Assembly: GCA_012271265.1 (NCBI GenBank)
Contig: JAAXGQ010000064.1
Coordinates: 1 to 37,625, forward strand
DNA: 37,625 nucleotides
From: Vicinamibacteraceae bacterium
GTDB lineage: Bacteria > Acidobacteriota > Vicinamibacteria > Marinacidobacterales > Marinacidobacteraceae
Direction of reading: 5' to 3'
Made by a program: the position numbers and the translations under genes. Below, piece after piece: positions 32,835 to 37,625 of this stretch (its first letter is position 1; each line of letters opens with the position of its first letter). The notes beneath the pieces were generated by a model. It searched no databases and was not told the origin of the DNA. It saw only the letters and a list, made by a program, of their open reading frames with translations.

Positions 32835-33668
32835 CTACTTCCGCTTGCGCTTCCGGTGGCGGACGATCATGGAGTCGGTCCGCTTGTTGTTGCGGGTCTT
32901 GTAGCCCTTGGTCGGGAGGCCCCACGGACTCACCGGGTGGCGCCCGCCGGAACTCTTGCCCTCGCCGCCGCCGTGAGGATGGTCCACCGGATTCATGGTC
33001 ACGCCCCGGTTGTGCGGCCGCCGGCCAAGCCAGCGCTTGCGGCCGGCCTTGCCGAGCTTGATGTTCTCGTGGTCCACGTTCGAGACCTGGCCGATCGTGG
33101 CCCGGCACTCGCGGAGCACCTTGCGCACTTCGCCGGAAGGCAGCCGGACCTGGGCGTAGGGGCCTTCCTTGGCCACGAGCTGGACGAACGACCCGGCGCT
33201 CCGCGCGATCTTGCCGCCGCCGCCCGGGCGGAGCTCCACGTTGTGGATCGTCGCGCCGAGCGGGATCCGCTCGATGCGGAGCACGTTCCCGGGGAGGATT
33301 TCGGCGGTGTCGCTGGCCACGACCATGTCGCCCACCTTCATCCCGACGGCGTGCAGGACGTAGCGCTTTTCGCCGTCCACGTAGTGGAGCAGGGCGATCC
33401 GGGCCGACCGGTTCGGGTCGTACTCGATCGTGGCCACCCTGGCCGGGACTTCCGGTTTCGCGCGCCGGAAGTCGACCTCGCGGAGGCGGCGCTTGTGCCC
33501 CCCGCCCCGGAAACGGACGGTGATGCGGCCGTCGCTGTTCCGGCCTCCGCTCGCCTTCTTCCCCCGGGTCAGCCGCTTCAGCGGTTTGCGGGTGGTGAGT
33601 TCCTCGAACGTGGAAACCGTGTGGAAGCGGCGGCCCGGCGAGGTGGGGCGGGATTTCCTGATCGCCAT
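32835..33668 (-). CDS. rplB: 50S ribosomal protein L2
   Basis: 277 residues of uL2, required for peptidyl-transferase activity and subunit joining. Segments include [40 protein letters not shown] and the peptidyl-transferase-centre loop [20 protein letters not shown]. It starts 4 nt after the rplW stop. Confidence 0.98.
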   Translation of the reverse strand: MAIRKSRPTSPGRRFHTVSTFEELTTRKPLKRLTRGKKASGGRNSDGRITVRFRGGGHKRRLREVDFRRAKPEVPARVATIEYDPNRSARIALLHYVDGEKRYVLHAVGMKVGDMVVASDTAEILPGNVLRIERIPLGATIHNVELRPGGGGKIARSAGSFVQLVAKEGPYAQVRLPSGEVRKVLRECRATIGQVSNVDHENIKLGKAGRKRWLGRRPHNRGVTMNPVDHPHGGGEGKSSGGRHPVSPWGLPTKGYKTRNNKRTDSMIVRHRKRKRK

Positions 33669-33672
33669 CGCG

Positions 33673-33960
33673 CTAGACGCCCTTGTAGATCTCGACCGAG
33701 TGGCCCTCGGCGAGGGTCACGTAGGCCTTCTTCCAGTTCGGGCGGCGGCCGACGAACCGGCCCCACCGCTTCTCCTTGCCGCCGAAGTTCGCGGTGCGGA
33801 CGCGCTTGACCCGCACCTCGAACAGCGTCTCCACGGCGCGCTTGATCTGGACCTTGTTCGCCGCCGGGACCACCCGGAAGCAGACCACGTTGTGCTGTTC
33901 GCGGAGCCGGTCTCCCTTTTCCGTGGCCAGGGGGCCGAGGATCACCTGTTCGTGGTTCAT
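33673..33960 (-). CDS. rplW: 50S ribosomal protein L23
   Basis: 95 residues of uL23, the exit-tunnel protein that docks SRP and trigger factor. It has [40 protein letters not shown] and [20 protein letters not shown]. The correct ATG is 33960, overlapping the rplD stop by 4 nt; the upstream open frame is not part of it. Confidence 0.97.
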   Translation of the reverse strand: MNHEQVILGPLATEKGDRLREQHNVVCFRVVPAANKVQIKRAVETLFEVRVKRVRTANFGGKEKRWGRFVGRRPNWKKAYVTLAEGHSVEIYKGV

Positions 33961-34643
33961 GCGGCGCCTCCGCTCTGCCGGTTCCCCGGCTCCTGGAGCT
34001 TTTGGGAGAGGGCCGCGAGCGACGACTGCCGCAGGAAGACGGCGCCGGCCTGCAGCACGTGGTAACAGTGGAGCGCCCGGACGGAGACGACCTCCACCTT
34101 CCTGAGGTTGCGGACGGAGAGCACCAGCTCCGGGGAGGGCGCCTCCTCGACGATGAGAACCCGCCCCCGGATAGGGGCGCCGCTCTCGCCGCCCCACGCC
34201 GCGAGCCGCCTCACCGCCGTCTTCGTGGAGGGCGCCGTGAGGCCGAAGTCGTCGAAGAGGCGGATCCGCCCCTCGCTGGCCCGGAGCGAGAGGGCGGAGC
34301 GGAGGGCGCCGCGCTGCATCCGGCCGTTGAGGCGGTAGCTGTAGTCGCGGGGCGTCGGCCCGAAGACGACGCCGCCGCCGCGCCAGAGCGGGTTCCGGCG
34401 GCTTCCGGTGCGGGCGCGCCCGGTGCCTTTCTGCCGCCAGGGCTTCCTGCCGCCGCCCCGGGCGGCGGCCCGGTTCTTCGTGGAGTGGGTTCCGGCGCGC
34501 CGGCCGGCCATGAACTGGCGCACCGCCTCGTAGTGGAGCGCCCCGGAGACCTCGGCGCCGAACACCGCGGGATCGAGAGACGCCTCGCCACCGTCGGCGA
34601 CCGAGGCCGTCACCGCCGGGGGCGCTGTCGTTTCTGCCGGCAT
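33957..34643 (-). CDS. rplD: 50S ribosomal protein L4
   Basis: 228 residues of uL4. The tunnel-lining loop THSTKNRAAARGGGRKPWRQ and KGTGRARTGSRRNPLWRGGG are clear, followed by the globular C-terminal domain with VVSVRALHCYHVLQAGAVFL. Three ATG codons are close (34661, 34649, 34643); 34643 is chosen since GAGGG lies 6 nt upstream. About 15 additional residues at each end make it slightly longer than average. Confidence 0.96.
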   Translation of the reverse strand: MPAETTAPPAVTASVADGGEASLDPAVFGAEVSGALHYEAVRQFMAGRRAGTHSTKNRAAARGGGRKPWRQKGTGRARTGSRRNPLWRGGGVVFGPTPRDYSYRLNGRMQRGALRSALSLRASEGRIRLFDDFGLTAPSTKTAVRRLAAWGGESGAPIRGRVLIVEEAPSPELVLSVRNLRKVEVVSVRALHCYHVLQAGAVFLRQSSLAALSQKLQEPGNRQSGGAA

Positions 34644-34683
34644 CGTCATCCCTCGGTCCATTCCTGCCGCTTCGTTCCCGTGC

Positions 34684-35316
34684 TCAGCGCCTCGCCGGCT
34701 CGCGGCGGATTTCGAGAGCGCCGCCCCGGGGACCGGGAACCGCCCCCCGAACGCTCACCACGTTCGTCTCCGCGTCCACGCTGACCACCTTCAGGTTGCG
34801 GACGGTCACCCGGGCCGCGCCCTGGTGGCCGGGCAGCCGGGTTCCCGGAAGCACCCTGGAAGGCGTCGCGCACATCCCGATCGCGCCGGGGGCGCGATGG
34901 AACTTGGAACCGTGGGACTGGGGGCCCCCGCTGAAACCGTGGCGGCGCATGACGCCCTGGAAGCCCTTGCCCTTGCTGGTTCCGGTCACCCGGACGCGGT
35001 CGTCGGGCGAGAACAGCTCGACGCCGACGCGGCCGCCCACCTCGGGGGCCTCGCCGGCATCGGCGCGGAACTCCCGGAGGAGGCCGGTGCGCGGCGCCGC
35101 GTTCGCGCGCTCCAGACGGGCCCGGGTGGGCCGGTTCGGGCGCTTCTTCCCCCAGGACTCGAGGCCGAGCTGCACGGCGTCGTAGCCGTCGGTGGCGCGG
35201 GTCTTCTTCTGGATGACGACGCAGGGGCCGACCCGGATCATGGTGATCGGAACGACCTTTCCGTCGCCGGTGAAGTGCTGGGACATCCCCAGCTTCACCC
35301 CGAGGACTCCATTCAT
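34684..35316 (-). CDS. rplC: 50S ribosomal protein L3
   Basis: 210 residues of uL3, near the peptidyl-transferase centre. It starts [20 protein letters not shown], and has [20 protein letters not shown], the loop [20 protein letters not shown] and [20 protein letters not shown]. The order rpsJ-rplC-rplD is the S10 operon start. Confidence 0.98.
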   Translation of the reverse strand: MNGVLGVKLGMSQHFTGDGKVVPITMIRVGPCVVIQKKTRATDGYDAVQLGLESWGKKRPNRPTRARLERANAAPRTGLLREFRADAGEAPEVGGRVGVELFSPDDRVRVTGTSKGKGFQGVMRRHGFSGGPQSHGSKFHRAPGAIGMCATPSRVLPGTRLPGHQGAARVTVRNLKVVSVDAETNVVSVRGAVPGPRGGALEIRREPARR

Positions 35317-35368
35317 CGCATTCCCTCGCGCGTCACGCCGCCTCGTTCAGCCTCTTGCCGGTCTCCGC

Positions 35369-35707
35369 TCAGACGCGGGAGCCGTGGTCTCCGTCCGCCG
35401 CCATGGCCTTGATCTCCACGTGGACCCCCGCGGGGAGATCCAGCCGGGAGAGGGCGTCCACCGTGGTCGGGGTCGAGCCGAGAATGTCGAGGAGGCGCTT
35501 GTGGGTCCGCAGTTCGAACTGCTCGCGCGACTTCTTGTCCACGTGCGGCGAGCGGAGCACCGTGTAGCGGTTCCGCGTGGTCGGCAGCGGGATCGGGCCG
35601 GCCACCTGGGCCCCGGTGCGGCGGGCAGTCTCCACGATCTCGCGGGTGGACTGGTCGAGGAGCCGGTGGTCGAACGCCTTGAGGCGGATGCGGATCTTCT
35701 CGTTCAT
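35369..35707 (-). CDS. rpsJ: 30S ribosomal protein S10
   Basis: 112 residues of uS10. It has [40 protein letters not shown] and [20 protein letters not shown], with a C-terminal extension of about 10 residues ([10 protein letters not shown]). It follows fusA after only 15 nt, so it is probably co-transcribed with the str-type genes rather than starting a separate operon. The 52-nt gap to rplC shows no terminator. Confidence 0.98.
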   Translation of the reverse strand: MNEKIRIRLKAFDHRLLDQSTREIVETARRTGAQVAGPIPLPTTRNRYTVLRSPHVDKKSREQFELRTHKRLLDILGSTPTTVDALSRLDLPAGVHVEIKAMAADGDHGSRV

Positions 35708-35722
35708 GGTTCGCTCCCGGGC

Positions 35723-37625
35723 TCAGGCGCCGGCCATCACCTCCGCCATCACGCTCGCGGGCGCTTCCTCGTAGGAAGCGAAGTGCATGGTGTAGGTGGC
35801 GCGTCCCTGGGTCGCGGAGCGGATGTCCGTGGCGTACCCGAACATGCCGGCAAGCGGAACCCGGGCGGTGATCACCTGGGCGTTGCCGCGCATCGAAAGG
35901 CCGCCGATCCGGGCGCGGCGGGCGCTCAGGTCGCCCATCACTTCCCCGGTGTAGTTGCTCGGAGTCACGACCTCGACGCGCATGACCGGTTCCAGGATGA
36001 TCGGGCGGCAGCGCCGGAGAGCGTCCCTCGTCGCCATCGAGCCGGCGATCCGGAAGGCGATCTCGGAACTGTCCACCGGGTGGAACGAACCGTCGTAGAG
36101 GCGGACCGTCACCCCGGTCACCGGGTAGCCGGCGAGGGGCCCGTTGTCGAGCGCCTCCTTCGCTCCCGCTTCCACCGCGGGGATGAAGTCGCGGGGAATC
36201 GAGCCGCCGACGATGTCGTTGATGAACACGAAGGAGTCGTCGGTGGAGGGACGGACCTCGATCTTCACGTGGCCGTACTGGCCCCGGCCGCCGGTCTGGC
36301 GGACGTAGCGGCCCTCGGACATCGCCGCGGCGCGGATCGTCTCGCGGTAGGCGACCCGGGGCTGGCCGACGACCGCGCCGACCTGGAACTCGCGGAGGAG
36401 CCGATCCACGATGATCTCGAGATGGAGCTCGCCCATCCCGCTGATGATCGTCTGGGCGGTCTCCTCGTCGCTGCGGACCTGGAAGGTGGGGTCCTCGTGA
36501 GTGAGCTTCCCCAGGGCGGCGGCGAGCTTCTCCTGGTCTGCCTTGGTGGCCGGCTCGATGACCCGGGCGATGACCGGCTCCGGGAACTCCATCGGCTCGA
36601 GCACGACCGGCGCCGAGGGAGCGCAGATGGTGTCCCCGGTGCGGGCGTTCTTGAGGCCGACCGCGGCGGCGATGTCGCCGGCGTGGACCTCCTTGATCTT
36701 CTCCCGCTTGTTCGCGTGAATCTTCAGCAGCCGGCCCACCCGGGAGCGGCGCGAGAGGGTGGAGTTCAGGAGCGTGTCGCCCCCGCGCAGCACGCCGGAA
36801 TACACCCGGAAGAAGGAGAGCTGGCCCACGAAGGGATCGGCCATCACCTTGAAGACCAGGGCGGCGAAGGGCGCGTTGTCGCGCGCTTCCCGCACGGTTG
36901 GCGTCGGGTCGTCCACCGAGACGGTCCCGGTGATCGCGGGAACGTCCGGAGGGGCGGGCAGGTAGGACACCACCGCGTCGAGGAGCGGCTGGACACCCTT
37001 GTTGCGGAACGCGGAGCCGCAGGTCACCGGGACGAGCTGCAGGTCCAGCGTCCCCCGGCGAAGAGCCCCATCGAGTTCGGCGGGGGTGAGGTCCCCGTTC
37101 CGATCCCAGGCGTCGAGGGCGTCGAGGTCCACCTCGCAGACCGCTTCGAGGAGGGCTTCCCGGGCGGCCTCGGCGGCCTCGAGCCGCTCCGGAGCGATGT
37201 CGGTCACCTCGAAGCGGGCGCCGAGGACATCGCCGTGGTAACGGATCTCCTTCATCCGCACCAGGTCGATGATTCCCTCGAAGCTCTCCTCGGCCCCGAT
37301 CGGCAGCTGGACCGGCGCCGGCAGCGCCCCGAGGCGCTTCCTGATCTGGCCGATCACCGCGGTGAAGTCGGCGCCGGCGCGGTCCATCTTGTTGATGAAC
37401 GCGATCCGCGGCACCCGGTACTTGTCGGCCTGCCGCCAGACGGTCTCGGACTGGGGCTCGACCCCTCCCACCGCGCAGAACACCGCAACCGCGCCGTCGA
37501 GAACCCGGAGCGACCGCTCCACCTCGGCGGTGAAGTCGACGTGCCCCGGGGTGTCGATGATGTTGATCCGGTGGCGGTTCCAGTAGCAGGTCGTCGCGGC
37601 GGAGGTGATCGTGATGCCCCGCTCC
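35723..37625 (-). CDS. fusA: Elongation factor G (5' end outside the window)
   Basis: The visible part is 634 codons, starting inside the G domain: the edge bases read [11 protein letters not shown] and then [13 protein letters not shown] (switch II). G4 is an intact NKMD in [15 protein letters not shown]. Domains II to V follow, with [38 protein letters not shown], and [20 protein letters not shown]. About 60 N-terminal residues, including the P-loop, are beyond position 37,625. This is the housekeeping EF-G catalysing translocation. rpsJ follows after 15 nt with no tuf gene between. Confidence 0.98.
   Translation of the reverse strand, partial: ERGITITSAATTCYWNRHRINIIDTPGHVDFTAEVERSLRVLDGAVAVFCAVGGVEPQSETVWRQADKYRVPRIAFINKMDRAGADFTAVIGQIRKRLGALPAPVQLPIGAEESFEGIIDLVRMKEIRYHGDVLGARFEVTDIAPERLEAAEAAREALLEAVCEVDLDALDAWDRNGDLTPAELDGALRRGTLDLQLVPVTCGSAFRNKGVQPLLDAVVSYLPAPPDVPAITGTVSVDDPTPTVREARDNAPFAALVFKVMADPFVGQLSFFRVYSGVLRGGDTLLNSTLSRRSRVGRLLKIHANKREKIKEVHAGDIAAAVGLKNARTGDTICAPSAPVVLEPMEFPEPVIARVIEPATKADQEKLAAALGKLTHEDPTFQVRSDEETAQTIISGMGELHLEIIVDRLLREFQVGAVVGQPRVAYRETIRAAAMSEGRYVRQTGGRGQYGHVKIEVRPSTDDSFVFINDIVGGSIPRDFIPAVEAGAKEALDNGPLAGYPVTGVTVRLYDGSFHPVDSSEIAFRIAGSMATRDALRRCRPIILEPVMRVEVVTPSNYTGEVMGDLSARRARIGGLSMRGNAQVITARVPLAGMFGYATDIRSATQGRATYTMHFASYEEAPASVMAEVMAGA

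Overview
The window is a very GC-rich bacterial chromosome segment (about 70% GC by eye) with two different halves. Positions 1 to about 20,387 are an accessory, lineage-specific region with genes on both strands. Positions 20,388 to 37,625 are one uninterrupted minus-strand ribosomal protein superoperon. An Acidobacteriota-like origin is my best guess. It rests on a secreted coiled-coil protein (7453-8172) whose layout I associate with that phylum, on the second EF-G paralogue, and on a high-GC genome carrying C+ (zinc-ligand) forms of S4, S14 and L36. Gemmatimonadota or a related deep lineage cannot be excluded.

Layout of the left half: an Na+/solute symporter coupled to a GNAT acetyltransferase (67-2240); a convergent, coupled pair of PLP aminotransferase and D-2-hydroxyacid dehydrogenase (2304-4636, minus); a three-gene secretory run of an exported protein with two similar C-terminal Ig-like segments, a Tat-exported alkaline-phosphatase-fold protein and an exported coiled-coil protein (4831-8172); a minus-strand operon of a YfcC-type carrier, ureidoglycolate lyase and a lipoprotein (8650-11446); an exported PQQ-type beta-propeller (11680-12996) behind a recognisable promoter with an overlapping palindrome; a bacterioferritin-associated ferredoxin facing a bacterioferritin (13629-14524); a reduced PilM/PilN/PilO(P)-like membrane module (14657-17083); an EF-G-like GTPase with an atypical G4 motif (17329-19398); and a small membrane coiled-coil protein built from tandem duplications (19702-20070).

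The gaps between these genes are unusual. They hold (i) a dispersed palindromic element whose stem-loop, GCCGGCG-TCCT-CGCCGGC, is kept by paired substitutions, arranged as a threefold ~177-bp tandem repeat (13026-13558), a threefold 50-bp array (20201-20324) and a copy at the left edge; and (ii) two clusters of a ~21-bp repeat with core GAGCTGGG-n-AAATA, spaced at almost exactly two helical turns, filling the convergent gap 8140-8602. These are the best candidates for undescribed biology here, followed by the pil-like module.

The right half, read from right to left, is fusA (5' end outside the window)-rpsJ-rplC-rplD-rplW-rplB-rpsS-rplV-rpsC-rplP-rpmC-rpsQ-rplN-rplX-rplE-rpsN-rpsH-rplF-rplR-rpsE-rpmD-rplO-secY-adk-map-infA-rpmJ-rpsM-rpsK-rpsD-rpoA-rplQ. 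The order is canonical, with short gaps or 4-nt overlaps throughout and no obvious internal terminator. No tuf gene lies between fusA and rpsJ. I saw no rRNA, tRNA, CRISPR array, insertion sequence or prophage gene.
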